Shown: positions 34,774-44,527 of the stretch, in pieces
How the letters are laid out: every line of letters begins with the position of its first letter
Position numbering within the stretch: position 1 is the stretch's first letter
Source of the DNA: Shewanella donghaensis
GTDB lineage: Bacteria; Pseudomonadota; Gammaproteobacteria; Enterobacterales; Shewanellaceae
NCBI RefSeq assembly: GCF_007567505.1
Contig: NZ_CP041783.1
Coordinates: 4,278,001-4,342,000 of the forward strand
DNA: 64,000 bases
Direction of reading: 5' to 3'
Position numbers and translations under genes: made by a program
The notes under the pieces: model-generated
Database searches by the model: none
The model's input: the letters and a program-made list of their open reading frames with translations, nothing else
Told to the model about the DNA's origin: nothing

Positions 34774-35886
34774 TTATCTATCAACAAATCGCCTATGAGT
34801 ATGAATACTCATTAGAATTCCGAAACCTATCATCAGCGTCATCATGGAAGTACCGCCATAACTCACTAACGGTAATGGCACCCCAACAACGGGAAGGATG
34901 CCTGACACCATACCAATGTTAACGAAAATATAAACAAAGAAGGTTAAGGTAATACTGCCTGCTAATAAACGAGCGAATGATGTTTGTGCTCTTGACGCGA
35001 TAACTAAACCGCGACCAATAATGTACATGTATATACTCAACAGCACCAAGCTACCGACCAAACCAAACTCTTCACCAATCACTGCAAAGATGAAATCGGT
35101 GTGACGTTCGGGTAAGAACTCTAATTGAGATTGAGAACCCTGAAGCCAGCCTTTGCCCCAAAGCCCACCGGAGCCAATGGCAATTTTTGATTGAATAATA
35201 TGGTAGCCAGCACCGAGTGGATCACGTTCTGGATCAAACAAGGTCAATACACGAGTTCGCTGATAATCATGCATTAAGAAGTACCACAGGATCGGGAGTA
35301 ATGCTAATACCGCCGCGACACAAGTGCCAACAATGAACCAACTCATGCCTGATAAAAATAGTACGAATATCCCTGAAGCTGCGACTAAGATTGAAGTTCC
35401 TAAATCGGGCTGTTTGGCAATGAGCAGTGTTGGTATCAATAAAATGACTAGACCGCCCATCAAATGGCGCTTCTTAGGTGGGAGAGGGAACTTACTGATG
35501 TACCACGCCATAGTAATAGGAAAGGCGAGTTTGATTAATTCTGAGGGCTGAAACTCCATAAAACCGAGGTTTAGCCAACGCTGTGCGCCTTTGTTGATGG
35601 TGCCAAAAAAGTGTACACCCAGCAGAAGCATTATCCCCATAATATAAATGGGGAAAGCCCAGCGTTTCAGTATTTCTGGGTTAATTTGAGCAAACACGAA
35701 CATCACGAATAAAGACAGGCCAAGACGGGTAAATTGTCTTTCCATCATGGCAGCATCTTCGCCGCTGGCAGAGTAGATAACGAAGAGACCAAAAATCATT
35801 AGGGCTAACAAGCCTAATAAAAGTGGTAAGTCTATGTGTAGTTTTTGCCAAATATTTTTTCTGTGGGAGTGGTGAGAGGGATTCAT
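34774..35886 (-). CDS. rodA: peptidoglycan glycosyltransferase RodA
   Basis: A 370-residue SEDS-family polymerase with about ten transmembrane helices that builds glycan strands for cell elongation. Recognisable segments are INKGAQRWLNLGFMEFQPSE, KQPDLGTSIL (the conserved Asp-containing region), PERHTDFIFAVIGEEFG and VPLPLVSYGGTSM. It overlaps the PBP2 gene by ATGA, so RodA and its transpeptidase partner are coupled. Confidence 0.98.
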   Translation of the reverse strand: MNPSHHSHRKNIWQKLHIDLPLLLGLLALMIFGLFVIYSASGEDAAMMERQFTRLGLSLFVMFVFAQINPEILKRWAFPIYIMGIMLLLGVHFFGTINKGAQRWLNLGFMEFQPSELIKLAFPITMAWYISKFPLPPKKRHLMGGLVILLIPTLLIAKQPDLGTSILVAASGIFVLFLSGMSWFIVGTCVAAVLALLPILWYFLMHDYQRTRVLTLFDPERDPLGAGYHIIQSKIAIGSGGLWGKGWLQGSQSQLEFLPERHTDFIFAVIGEEFGLVGSLVLLSIYMYIIGRGLVIASRAQTSFARLLAGSITLTFFVYIFVNIGMVSGILPVVGVPLPLVSYGGTSMMTLMIGFGILMSIHTHRRFVDR

Positions 35887-37739
35887 TCTGTCACCTTCAA
35901 TTCATCACGTAACATGTATTCATCCAATAAAGCGCGGGCAACAGGGCCAGCATTGACACCACCCCAACCAGCGTTTTCAATTACGACAGCAAGCACGATT
36001 TTAGGGTTTTCGTAAGGCGCATAAGCAATGATTAATGCATTATCTCGTAAAAACTCAGACACGGTATCCGCATCATATTTTTCATCTTGAGCCACACTGA
36101 ATACTTGTGCCGTACCGGTTTTCATTGCTGCGGTATATGTGGCATCGGTAAAGCGAGACTTATCAGCAGTTTTACGCATCGCTTCATTAATGATTTCCCA
36201 GTTATTGTCATCATTTAATTTAATCGGTTCCCGTTCATCTATGGGGCGATCGATTGTAGATGTGTCATCTTTAAATGATTTTAAGAGATGAGGGGTATAA
36301 CGCAGGCCTTTATTGGCTAAAATTGTAGCGGCATTAGAAAGCTGTAATGGTGTTGTGGTCCAGTAACCTTGCCCGATTCCCACTGAGATCGTGTCACCAA
36401 TATACCAAGGCTGATTGTAGCGCATTCGCTTCCAATCTTTGGATGGCATTATGCCATTAGCTTCTTCATATAGATCAATGCCACTGGATTCACCAAAGCC
36501 AAATTGGGACATGAACTCAGCCATTTTATCCACACCCACTTTATAAGCTAGGTCATAGAAGAAGGTGTCACAGGAGTCCATAATTGCACTGTACACATCA
36601 ACCCAGCCATGTCCCCAGCGCTTCCAGTCACGGTACTTACGTTCAACATTGGGGATTTGCCAAAAACCTGGGTCCCAGATTCGGGTCTTTTCGCTAATGG
36701 CTTTTTCTTCTAAGCCTAGTAGCGCAATATGCGGTTTTATAGTTGATGCTGGGGAGTATTGTCCTTGTGTCGCACGGTTAATGAGCGGTCGAGACTTGTC
36801 ATTTAACAGGCCGTTATAGGCTTTACTACTAATTCCGTGAACGAATAAATTTGGGTCATAACTTGGGCTGGACACCATAGCCAGGATACCACCATCTGTT
36901 GGGTCAATCGCGACCACTGATCCACGGCGGCCATCTAATAACTCCATGGCTTTTTGCTGTAATTTTAAATCTAAAGTGAGGTAAATATCTTGCCCTGGTG
37001 TTGGCGGGGTGACTTTTAATGTACGAATGACGCGACCGCGGTTATTTACCTCTTCTTCTAGGTGACCGGGTGTGCCGAGTAACAAACTTTCATAGTATCG
37101 CTCCACACCCTGCTTACCAATATCATTAGTAGCGGCATAGTTTTTCCAGGAGCCTGATTTTTCTAATGATGCACGATCACGGGTATTAATTTTACCCACA
37201 TAACCCAACACGTGAGTCATCAAGCCTTCGTAAGGATAATGGCGTTTAAGACCGGCTTCGACTCTAAATCCTGGGAACTGATGCTGATTAACACTAAAGA
37301 TAGCGACTTGCTCTTCAGTTAAGCGGGTTTTAATTGTTAGCGGCTTAAAGCGTCGATGATAGCGTAACCTTTCAGTAATATTCTCACGTTCATCTGCACT
37401 GAGTTCAATAACCTCATTTAATCGATCTAATGTAGCCGTAATATCTTGGGCTTTTTCAGGTATGAGTTCTAGGGTATAAAAAGGTTGATTTTCAGCGAGT
37501 AGTTGGCCATGTCTGTCGTAAATTAAACCACGGCTTGGTGCAACAGGTACAACACGAATACGGTTATCGTTAGAGCGGGTTTCATAGTCAGTATAGGAAA
37601 CTACTTGCAGTTGATATAAATTGGACAACAGTAGACTGATGAGAATAAACACGCACAGGAAAGTGAACAAAGCACGACGTTTGAATAGCGACGCCTCGGC
37701 AGCGTGGTCGTGCATGGCAATGCGCTTTTTTGGCGACAC
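35883..37739 (-). CDS. mrdA: penicillin-binding protein 2
   Basis: A 618-residue inner-membrane transpeptidase that crosslinks peptidoglycan during elongation. It has one N-terminal transmembrane helix (about 26-45), the dimerisation domain (PSRGLIYDRHGQLLAENQP), and the transpeptidase domain with SPASTIKPH (SxxK), DSCDTFFYD (SxD) and MKTGTAQ (KTG). It is the first of the mrdA-rodA-mltB-rlpA elongation set, 99 bp after rlmH. Confidence 0.98.
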   Translation of the reverse strand: MSPKKRIAMHDHAAEASLFKRRALFTFLCVFILISLLLSNLYQLQVVSYTDYETRSNDNRIRVVPVAPSRGLIYDRHGQLLAENQPFYTLELIPEKAQDITATLDRLNEVIELSADERENITERLRYHRRFKPLTIKTRLTEEQVAIFSVNQHQFPGFRVEAGLKRHYPYEGLMTHVLGYVGKINTRDRASLEKSGSWKNYAATNDIGKQGVERYYESLLLGTPGHLEEEVNNRGRVIRTLKVTPPTPGQDIYLTLDLKLQQKAMELLDGRRGSVVAIDPTDGGILAMVSSPSYDPNLFVHGISSKAYNGLLNDKSRPLINRATQGQYSPASTIKPHIALLGLEEKAISEKTRIWDPGFWQIPNVERKYRDWKRWGHGWVDVYSAIMDSCDTFFYDLAYKVGVDKMAEFMSQFGFGESSGIDLYEEANGIMPSKDWKRMRYNQPWYIGDTISVGIGQGYWTTTPLQLSNAATILANKGLRYTPHLLKSFKDDTSTIDRPIDEREPIKLNDDNNWEIINEAMRKTADKSRFTDATYTAAMKTGTAQVFSVAQDEKYDADTVSEFLRDNALIIAYAPYENPKIVLAVVIENAGWGGVNAGPVARALLDEYMLRDELKVTE

Positions 37740-37838
37740 TTAAGCTATCTCCGATAGATTCAGAATAGTAATAAAAGATTACGGTTTGCTATCTTAGCTG
37801 AATTAGCTTTGCTTTTACCAGAGGCTTTACCAATAAGG

Positions 37839-38309
37839 TTATTCTCTATGGTAGGGATGGTTGTTATTTATACTCCATGCTCGATAAAGACTTTCGGCAA
37901 CCAGTACACGAACTAATGGATGGGGTAAGGTAAGTGCTGATAAGCACCAACTTTGATTTGCAGCTGCTTTACATGCAGGAGAAAGACCTTCAGGACCGCC
38001 AATCAATAAACTGACATCACGGCCGTCGAGTTGCCACTTACTGAGTTGCTCGGCAAGTTGTGGGGTGACCCAATTCTTACCTGGCAAGTCTAGGCTTACA
38101 ATGTGATTGCCCTTGGGTACTGCTGCTAGCATTAATTCGCCTTCTTTTTGAAGAATGCGTGCTATATCAGCATTTTTACCGCGCTTTCCTGCGGGGATTT
38201 CAATCAGTTCTAACGCCATATCACGAGGAAAACGACGTTGGTATTCTTCAAATCCGCGGGTTACCCAATCTGGCATCTTTGTGCCAACAGCAATCAGTTG
38301 TAACTTCAT
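37839..38309 (-). CDS. rlmH: 23S rRNA (pseudouridine-1915 N3)-methyltransferase
   Basis: A 156-residue SPOUT methyltransferase that modifies pseudouridine 1915 in helix 69 of the large subunit. It has LIGGPEGLS in the knotted SAM site and the conserved C-terminus LVAESLYRAWSINNNHPYHRE. Its start overlaps the rsfS stop by one base (TAATG). Confidence 0.98.
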   Translation of the reverse strand: MKLQLIAVGTKMPDWVTRGFEEYQRRFPRDMALELIEIPAGKRGKNADIARILQKEGELMLAAVPKGNHIVSLDLPGKNWVTPQLAEQLSKWQLDGRDVSLLIGGPEGLSPACKAAANQSWCLSALTLPHPLVRVLVAESLYRAWSINNNHPYHRE

Positions 38310-38638
38310 TATGCGTCGTGTTCAGACCATAGTTTTTCTAGTTCGTAAAGCTCACGTGTTTGCTCTTGCATCACATGTAAGATTACACCACCTAGATCTA
38401 CAAGTACCCATTCACTACTTTCGCGACCTTCAACACCTAATGGTTGAGTGCCAGCAGTTTTAGATTCAACAACCATGTTTTCCGCAATTGCGCGAACGTG
38501 TGTTTTTGATGTACCAGTACAAACAACCATAAAATCAGTGATTTGAGATTGTTCTGAAACGTCTAAAACAAAAACGTCTTTGGCTTTTAGGTCGTCGATT
38601 TTATCAACAACAAAATCTTTTAATTCTGTGCTTTGCAC
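38309..38638 (-). CDS. rsfS: ribosomal silencing factor RsfS
   Basis: A 109-residue protein that binds uL14 and blocks subunit joining when nutrients are low. I use the GTG at 38638: AAGG lies eight bases upstream and the encoded QSTELKDFVVDKIDDLKAKD lines up with the start of E. coli RsfS. The frame is open for 21 more codons with no homology. VCTGTSKTHVRAIAENM, GVEGRESSEWVLVDLGGVILHVM and YELEKLWS are family motifs. It is followed without a gap by rlmH, as in most proteobacteria. Confidence 0.97.
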   Translation of the reverse strand: MQSTELKDFVVDKIDDLKAKDVFVLDVSEQSQITDFMVVCTGTSKTHVRAIAENMVVESKTAGTQPLGVEGRESSEWVLVDLGGVILHVMQEQTRELYELEKLWSEHDA

Positions 38639-38757
38639 GTCACTTACCTTGATATATAAAAATAACGGGGCATTATACGCAAAATACCTATGCCAGCGCA
38701 ATTGAAGCTGAAATTGATTTCAAGTGAATATCTTTTTGAGGGCTCACTTGAAGGGGG

Positions 38758-39489
38758 CTATTGGTATAATTGATGATGTAAAATATAGGCTTGGATACAA
38801 GGAGGCAGTTTATTTTTTAAAGACTGTTCAGTTATTAAAGGTGCGCCTTCAACTAATAAATTTCCATTATCAGTTTTCAATGACGATTTAGGAGGGAAAT
38901 TAACAGTACTTTTTGCAGTTGGCGTTAGTTGCTGTCTTATTTCGGTTGATGAAATATCTTGTTCAGTGACATCAACGGGAAATATTTGCCCTGTTTTGAA
39001 TTCAGTTTTTCCTTCGATCACCCTTTTTGAAAAATCTAATTGATTCTTTATCAACAATTGCATCATAGGGTGATCACGATTAGCTGACCAACCCGGTCTA
39101 CGGCAAATGACTAAATGACAAAGTTCAAATAATTTCTGCCATTGATGCCATGAGGCTAATTGAAGAAATGAATCTGTGCCCATGATGAAATAAAACTGAT
39201 GTTCAGGGTAGCGCTCAGTTAATAATTCAAGGGTTTTTGCTGTGTAAGATGGGGTGTCGCGATTAACTTCAATGTCGCATACATCGAAATCGGCATATTG
39301 CTGACAAACCATCGTCGCCATTGCCAATCGATGTTTACTGCTAACTCGGGTTGATTCTTTATGGGGAGGAATATGATTTGGCATTAACCAAATTTGGTCT
39401 AAGCCGAGTTGTTGCTTTACTTCGATAGCAGGTTTGATGTGGCCATAATGAATAGGATCAAAGGTGCCTCCTAAAATCCCAATCTTCAT
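38758..39489 (-). CDS. nadD: nicotinate-nucleotide adenylyltransferase
   Basis: A 243-residue enzyme that joins nicotinate mononucleotide and ATP in NAD synthesis. The nucleotidyltransferase motifs are ILGGTFDPIHYGHI at the start and ISSTEIRQQL near residue 185. MPNHIPPHKES is the NadD-specific loop. About 30 residues (PTAKSTVNFPPKSSLKTDNGNLLVEG) between ISSTEIR and the C-terminal helix are an extra insertion compared with the E. coli protein (213 residues). It overlaps holA by ATGA. Confidence 0.96.
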   Translation of the reverse strand: MKIGILGGTFDPIHYGHIKPAIEVKQQLGLDQIWLMPNHIPPHKESTRVSSKHRLAMATMVCQQYADFDVCDIEVNRDTPSYTAKTLELLTERYPEHQFYFIMGTDSFLQLASWHQWQKLFELCHLVICRRPGWSANRDHPMMQLLIKNQLDFSKRVIEGKTEFKTGQIFPVDVTEQDISSTEIRQQLTPTAKSTVNFPPKSSLKTDNGNLLVEGAPLITEQSLKNKLPPCIQAYILHHQLYQ

Positions 39490-40517
39490 GTTTGCAACTC
39501 AATATGGGCAAGTCGTCTGTGAGCATTCGGGTCGAACAACAAACATAAATGGCTCATCGCCGTCCAGTCTTCTATCCCCTGCTGTTTCAGATTTCGCTCT
39601 ATTTTAGATGCAAAGGCTAACATGTGTTCAATTTGATTGAGTGTAAGCCGTGTTAATGCTGCCTGGTATAAGGGTTTTCGTTTATCCCAAATACGATGTT
39701 TAGGCCATAAGCTATTGAGTTGTTCGCCTTGTTCTACTGCCATTTTCAAGCTGAGCAATACGTTTAATTCTTTAAACAATGCCCACATCAGGATAGGCAT
39801 GGCCGTTCCTTCAGCGTTGAGCTGGACTAACATATGCTGAGCATGTTTTTGATGGTTACTTAACAGCGCATCGGTTAATTGAAAAACAGTAAAACGTGAT
39901 TGGTCTTCAAAATAATCGGTTAAGTGATCGCTATGGATCGGTTCATCAGGACTCAATAATTGCAATAATTGTAAGGCTTGTTCGGCGGCTAATAAATTGC
40001 CTTCAAATAAGTTAAACAACATGGCTTTAGCATCCATCTGTACATGTAACTTGTAATGATGAATACGGTTATCTAACCAACGCTGGAACTGTTTACCTTC
40101 AGGTGTCGCGCAAGGTAAATAAATCCCATCGCTATCGAGCACCTTAAACCATTTGCTCTTGGTTTCAGCTGATAGCTTTGGCCCATGGATGATCAAGATA
40201 ATGTCTGGATTGGGGTTTTGCATCATTGATATGAATGCGGCAGAACCTTCGGTGCCAGGTTTCGCTTGCGGGAGAGTGAGTTCGATAATTCGGCGGCTGG
40301 CAAAAAGACTCATTGATTGCCATTCTTGCAGTAAATCATTCCAGCTAAAGGTATTGTCTTGAGTTAAATGAACTCGCTCATCAAAGCCTTGTTTTTTAGC
40401 GGCTTTAAGAACTTGAGCTTTACAATTTTCAATGAGCCAAGGGTCGTCACCAAAAAGTAAGTAACTACCGTGCAGATTTTTGAGGTGCTGATTTATTTGA
40501 TCTGGGTAAACCCGCAT
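39486..40517 (-). CDS. holA: DNA polymerase III delta subunit
   Basis: A 343-residue clamp-loader subunit that opens the sliding clamp. It has MRVYPDQINQHL and SYLLFGDDPWLIENC at the start, SMSLFASRRIIELTLP, and the clamp-loader middle domain FEGNLLAAEQALQLLQLL. I start at the ATG at 40517; a TTG one codon earlier is also in frame. The ATG overlaps the lptE stop as TGATG, and the 3' end overlaps nadD, so lptE-holA-nadD are coupled. Confidence 0.97.
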   Translation of the reverse strand: MRVYPDQINQHLKNLHGSYLLFGDDPWLIENCKAQVLKAAKKQGFDERVHLTQDNTFSWNDLLQEWQSMSLFASRRIIELTLPQAKPGTEGSAAFISMMQNPNPDIILIIHGPKLSAETKSKWFKVLDSDGIYLPCATPEGKQFQRWLDNRIHHYKLHVQMDAKAMLFNLFEGNLLAAEQALQLLQLLSPDEPIHSDHLTDYFEDQSRFTVFQLTDALLSNHQKHAQHMLVQLNAEGTAMPILMWALFKELNVLLSLKMAVEQGEQLNSLWPKHRIWDKRKPLYQAALTRLTLNQIEHMLAFASKIERNLKQQGIEDWTAMSHLCLLFDPNAHRRLAHIELQT

Positions 40518-41026
40518 CAATTCACCTCGATTGAGGCCAGAGTTTGAATAATATTATCTGCAGCTTGAATACGCATTTCTTTGACTAGCATTTCCATTTC
40601 TCGGCTTTTTGCAAGTGCTGTGCGTGGATCGTCTTGATAATCTCGTCTAATTTCTGATATGAAAATCTGTGGTTCATCACCCGGTAAAATCACGGCGTAA
40701 TTAACGACATAGATAAGTTCATACTCAGCAACGTTACCAGTAGGATATAACGACAATGTTGCACGCTCTAGAGAGTCATTGATGAGTCTTAAGGTCGGTG
40801 TTTCGTCTGATGCTGGCACGGTTGTTATACGGTGAATTCGTAGTCGGTCGTTAACGAGTCGAGTCAGTTCACTGTATTGGTCATTAGAACGTAAATGTAA
40901 CTCTTCAAGCTCGGCTGGAATAGAGTAACTACGTTGTAACTTAAAGCCGCAACCTGCACTGGTCATAATGACGAGGGCTAACATGGCCAAGCTAATGCGT
41001 TTGGTTAGCATCACTGTTTTTGACAT
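40517..41026 (-). CDS. lptE: LPS-assembly lipoprotein LptE
   Basis: An outer-membrane lipoprotein that plugs the LptD barrel and helps place lipopolysaccharide on the cell surface. The lipobox is MTSAGCGFKLQ, and the sequence after the cysteine (GFKLQRSYSIPAELEELHLRSNDQYSEL) is typical. The start is uncertain: ATG codons at 41047, 41026 and 41011 all lead into the same signal peptide, and AAAAGG directly abuts the 41026 codon. It is between leuS and holA, the conserved place. Confidence 0.93.
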   Translation of the reverse strand: MSKTVMLTKRISLAMLALVIMTSAGCGFKLQRSYSIPAELEELHLRSNDQYSELTRLVNDRLRIHRITTVPASDETPTLRLINDSLERATLSLYPTGNVAEYELIYVVNYAVILPGDEPQIFISEIRRDYQDDPRTALAKSREMEMLVKEMRIQAADNIIQTLASIEVN

Positions 41027-41129
41027 CCTTTTACTTATCGAATTCATTACCAAAAGTATGATTGTTCTGTAGTGGTTATTTACTCAATGTGTCGCTGAAA
41101 TAATCCATTAAACGGCTTGAGTAAAATTT

Positions 41130-41164
41130 GAAGGTTACTAATTATTTAAGGATTAGTAACCTTC
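41130..41164 (-). terminator. hairpin between leuS and lptE
   Basis: GAAGGTTACTAA and TTAGTAACCTTC are perfect 12-base complements. On the minus strand it follows the leuS stop by about 45 bases and leads into AAATTTTA, so termination is probably partial and lets lptE be read. Confidence 0.6.
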
Positions 41165-41209
41165 AATCTATCGTGCTTACTATTTGTTAGCTAACAATCG
41201 CTACTTAAA

Positions 41210-43789
41210 TTATTTAGCAACGATACTTAGTAGTTTACCTGGTACATAAATCACTTTACGTATTGTCACGCCATCGGTAAATTTAAGTACATTTTCATCA
41301 GCTAAACCTAGCGCTTCAACTTCTTCTTTAGCTGCATCAGCCGCTACAGTAATTTTAGCGCGAACTTTACCGTTAACCTGAACGATAATTAGTTTGCTGT
41401 CTTCAACAAGTGCAGACTCATCAACTGTTGGCCATAAGCACTCTTCAATATCAGCGCTATTGCCTAATGCATGCCACATGCTGAAACAAGTATGTGGAAT
41501 GATTGGGTAAAGTAAACGTGTTACTGCTGATAATGCTTCTTGCATCAGCGCTCTGTCTTGCTCATTAGCAGACGGGGCTTTTTGCAATTTGTTCATCAGT
41601 TCCATAATCGCGGCAATGGCGGTATTGAACATCTGACGACGTTCAACATCATCACTGACTTTAGCAATCGTCTTGTGCAATTCACGGCGAAGCGCTTTTT
41701 GATTGTTATCAAGTGCTTTTGGATCTAGCTCAACCACATCACCTTGAGCGATATGATCATGAGCCGTTTTCCAGAAACGCTTAATGAAACGATGCGCACC
41801 TTCAACACTTGACTCTTGCCATTCAAGTGTTAGCTCTGGTGGCGCTGCAAACATCATGAATAAACGCACAGTGTCAGCACCGTACTTATCAACCATTTCT
41901 TGCGGGTCAATACCGTTATTCTTTGATTTAGACATTTTGCTCATGCCGGTATAAACCAGTTCATGACCTTCACTGTCAACGGCTTTAACTACGCGGCCTT
42001 TGTCGTCAGTTTCTTGAACTGTTACATCAGCTGGAGAAACCCAAACACGGGCGCCTTTTGCATTGTTATAGTAATAAGCATCTGCTAATACCATACCTTG
42101 CGTAAGTAAACGTTTTGCTGGCTCATCTGAGTCAACTAAGCCGATATCACGTAGCAATTTATGGAAGAAACGGAAATATAAAAGGTGCATACAAGCATGC
42201 TCGATACCACCAATATATTGATCAACCGGTAACCAGTAGTTAGCTTTAGCAGGATCAAGCATTTGATCTGCGTGCGGGCTACAGTAACGTGCGTAATACC
42301 AAGATGATTCCATGAAGGTATCAAAGGTATCTGTTTCACGTAATGCTGGCTGGCCATTAACCGTGGTTTTAGCCCACTCTTTGTCAGCTTTAATCGGGCT
42401 TTGAATACCATCCATAACCACATCTTCTGGTAAAATTACCGGAAGTTGCTCTGGAGGTGTTGGCATTACAGTGCCATCTTCAAGCGTAACCATAGGGATA
42501 GGAGCGCCCCAGTAGCGTTGACGCGATACACCCCAGTCACGTAGACGGAAGTTCACTTGACGCTTACCTTTGCCTTGTGCAGTTAGTTTGGCATCAATGG
42601 CATCGAATGCAGCTTGGAAGTCTAAACCGTCAAACTCAGCAGAATTAAATAGCACGCCTTTATCAGTGAATGCAGCTTCACTAACATCGACGTCGCTATC
42701 AGCTGGCTTGATAACGGCTTCAATGGTTAAACCGTATTTTTTAGCGAATTCGTAATCACGTTGATCATGAGCTGGAACTGACATTACAGCGCCAGTACCG
42801 TAGTTCATTAATACAAAGTTACCGACCCAAATAGGCACTTCTTTGCCCGTTAATGGGTGGATTGCATTAAGACCTGTAGCAACGCCTTTCTTTTCCATCG
42901 CAGCCATTGCCGCTTCGGTGGTATCAACGTTTTTGCATTCTTCAATGAATGCAGCAAGCGCAGGGTTATTTTGCGCAGCAGCTTCAGCGAGTGGATGACC
43001 ACTTGCAATAGCAACATAGGTTACACCCATCACAGTGTCAGGACGGGTGGTATAAATATCAAAGCTTTGGTCACTGTTAGCCACTTGGAAGGTCATTTCG
43101 ATACCCTCACTACGACCAATCCAGTTACGTTGCATCGCTTTAACTTGCTCTGGCCACTCATCTAAATTATCAATATCATTTAATAATTCTTCAGCGTAAT
43201 CGGTGATTTTAATAAACCACTGAGGGATTTCTTTTTGAACCACCTCAGTATCACAGCGCCAGCAGCAGCCGTCTTGTACTTGCTCATTGGCCAGTACAGT
43301 TTCATCATTTGGACACCAGTTAACTGAGGCAGTCTTTTTGTAGACTAAACCTTTTTCAAATAACTGGGTGAAGAACCATTGTTCCCACTGGTAATACTCA
43401 GGGGTACAGGTAGCAATTTCACGACTCCAATCATAACCAAAACCTAACAGCTTAAGTTGGTTCTTCATGTAATCGATATTTTCGTAAGTCCAAGGTGCAG
43501 GCGCAGTCTTATTATTGATAGCGGCATTTTCTGCAGGCAGGCCGAAAGAGTCCCAACCGATAGGTTGTAGAACATTTTTACCTTGTAAACGTTGGTAACG
43601 AGCGACAACATCACCTATGGTGTAGTTACGTACGTGTCCCATGTGAAGTCGACCTGATGGATAAGGGAACATTGAGAGACAGTAAAATTTCTCTTTGTCT
43701 TCATCTTCAGTTACTTCGAAGGTTTTTTTGTCTTCCCAGTGCTTTTGCACCAAGGCTTCAATTTCTGAGGGATTATATTGCTCTTGCAT
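41210..43789 (-). CDS. leuS: leucyl-tRNA synthetase
   Basis: An 859-residue class I synthetase. I start at the ATG at 43789 because MQEQYNPSEIEALVQKHW matches the E. coli N-terminus; the frame extends nine codons upstream. HMGH (in PYPSGRLHMGHVRN) and KMSKS (GMSKMSKSKNNG) form the ATP site. A four-cysteine zinc segment is seen (CPNDETVLANEQVQDGCCWRC, truncated here), and the editing domain has YTTRPDTVMGVTYVAIA. Upstream of lptE. No T-box or leader peptide is visible. Confidence 0.98.
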   Translation of the reverse strand: MQEQYNPSEIEALVQKHWEDKKTFEVTEDEDKEKFYCLSMFPYPSGRLHMGHVRNYTIGDVVARYQRLQGKNVLQPIGWDSFGLPAENAAINNKTAPAPWTYENIDYMKNQLKLLGFGYDWSREIATCTPEYYQWEQWFFTQLFEKGLVYKKTASVNWCPNDETVLANEQVQDGCCWRCDTEVVQKEIPQWFIKITDYAEELLNDIDNLDEWPEQVKAMQRNWIGRSEGIEMTFQVANSDQSFDIYTTRPDTVMGVTYVAIASGHPLAEAAAQNNPALAAFIEECKNVDTTEAAMAAMEKKGVATGLNAIHPLTGKEVPIWVGNFVLMNYGTGAVMSVPAHDQRDYEFAKKYGLTIEAVIKPADSDVDVSEAAFTDKGVLFNSAEFDGLDFQAAFDAIDAKLTAQGKGKRQVNFRLRDWGVSRQRYWGAPIPMVTLEDGTVMPTPPEQLPVILPEDVVMDGIQSPIKADKEWAKTTVNGQPALRETDTFDTFMESSWYYARYCSPHADQMLDPAKANYWLPVDQYIGGIEHACMHLLYFRFFHKLLRDIGLVDSDEPAKRLLTQGMVLADAYYYNNAKGARVWVSPADVTVQETDDKGRVVKAVDSEGHELVYTGMSKMSKSKNNGIDPQEMVDKYGADTVRLFMMFAAPPELTLEWQESSVEGAHRFIKRFWKTAHDHIAQGDVVELDPKALDNNQKALRRELHKTIAKVSDDVERRQMFNTAIAAIMELMNKLQKAPSANEQDRALMQEALSAVTRLLYPIIPHTCFSMWHALGNSADIEECLWPTVDESALVEDSKLIIVQVNGKVRAKITVAADAAKEEVEALGLADENVLKFTDGVTIRKVIYVPGKLLSIVAK

Positions 43790-43909
43790 CACTCTATTCC
43801 GGCCAATGCCGCCCATTGTTTGATCTAGCGCTAAAAAACGCGAGTAAGATCTGCATAGAATAAACTAGAAGTGATGCATTAAAAAGGTTCAGATGAAGGA
43901 GTATTTACT

Positions 43910-44410
43910 ATGAGTGGACGAAGTTCAGCATTATTGGCACTTTACCAGACGCTTTTCGAGCAAGTTAAGCAACAGTTTGATGATGATAACTCATTGACTG
44001 CAAAGAGCCTTTTTGCTTCAGTGACCCAGTGTAAAGACTATTTGCAATTGAAGTCGACTGCAGAAGCAGATGAACTTGCATTAGTAGAAGAATTTTTAAA
44101 GCGAGACATTGCCAGCTACGTAAAAGAGGAAAATGCCGATAACCTCAGTTTTAGTCCGACTGTAATAGGTATTGAAAACACCTTATGGCACTGGCTGGGT
44201 GAAATTACCGATAGGAGCCAAGTTGAGTGGCATGAGATAGCTCAAGATTTTAAGCATCAAGGATTTTATATGTCTGGTGAAATAATTAACCAGGGTAAAG
44301 TGATTTGTACTGAATGTAATCACGAAATGAGCATAGAGTTTCCGAGCCTAATCCCAGATTGTCCGCAGTGTGATAACGAGATGTTTACCCGAGAATCACT
44401 AGCACCTTAG
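43910..44410 (+). CDS. zinc-ribbon protein of the DUF1451 (YbeL) family
   Basis: A 166-residue protein with a helical N-terminal two-thirds (ALLALYQTLFEQVKQQFDDD; an alpha-helical run rich in Glu/Asp) and a C-terminal zinc ribbon made of CTECNHEMSIEFPSLIPDCPQC. This is the YbeL/DUF1451 arrangement, and E. coli ybeL likewise lies next to leuS. The function is unknown. It is divergent from leuS across 120 bp. Confidence 0.88.
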   Translation: MSGRSSALLALYQTLFEQVKQQFDDDNSLTAKSLFASVTQCKDYLQLKSTAEADELALVEEFLKRDIASYVKEENADNLSFSPTVIGIENTLWHWLGEITDRSQVEWHEIAQDFKHQGFYMSGEIINQGKVICTECNHEMSIEFPSLIPDCPQCDNEMFTRESLAP

Positions 44411-44459
44411 ATTGTTGAGTGCGTTTTTGAATGCTGTATATGCATTAGCCTACATAAAA

Positions 44460-44487
44460 AATAGCAAGCTCTGGTGAGCTTGCTATT
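44460..44487. terminator. bidirectional terminator
   Basis: AATAGCAAGCTC and GAGCTTGCTATT are perfect 12-base complements around TGGT, between the convergent YbeL-like and lnt genes. Confidence 0.8.
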
Positions 44488-44527
44488 AGTAGTTTGCATT
44501 AGTTATTTGAGCTAGTGTTAGCCAAGG

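Noticed and set aside
34614..34922. Plus-strand frame between mltB and rodA
   Set aside because: Its second half overlaps rodA antisense, there is no ribosome site, and the residues are not conserved-looking.
41210..43910. Leucine T-box or leader peptide before leuS
   Set aside because: The 120-bp gap to the divergent gene has no specifier stem, antiterminator or Leu-rich short frame.
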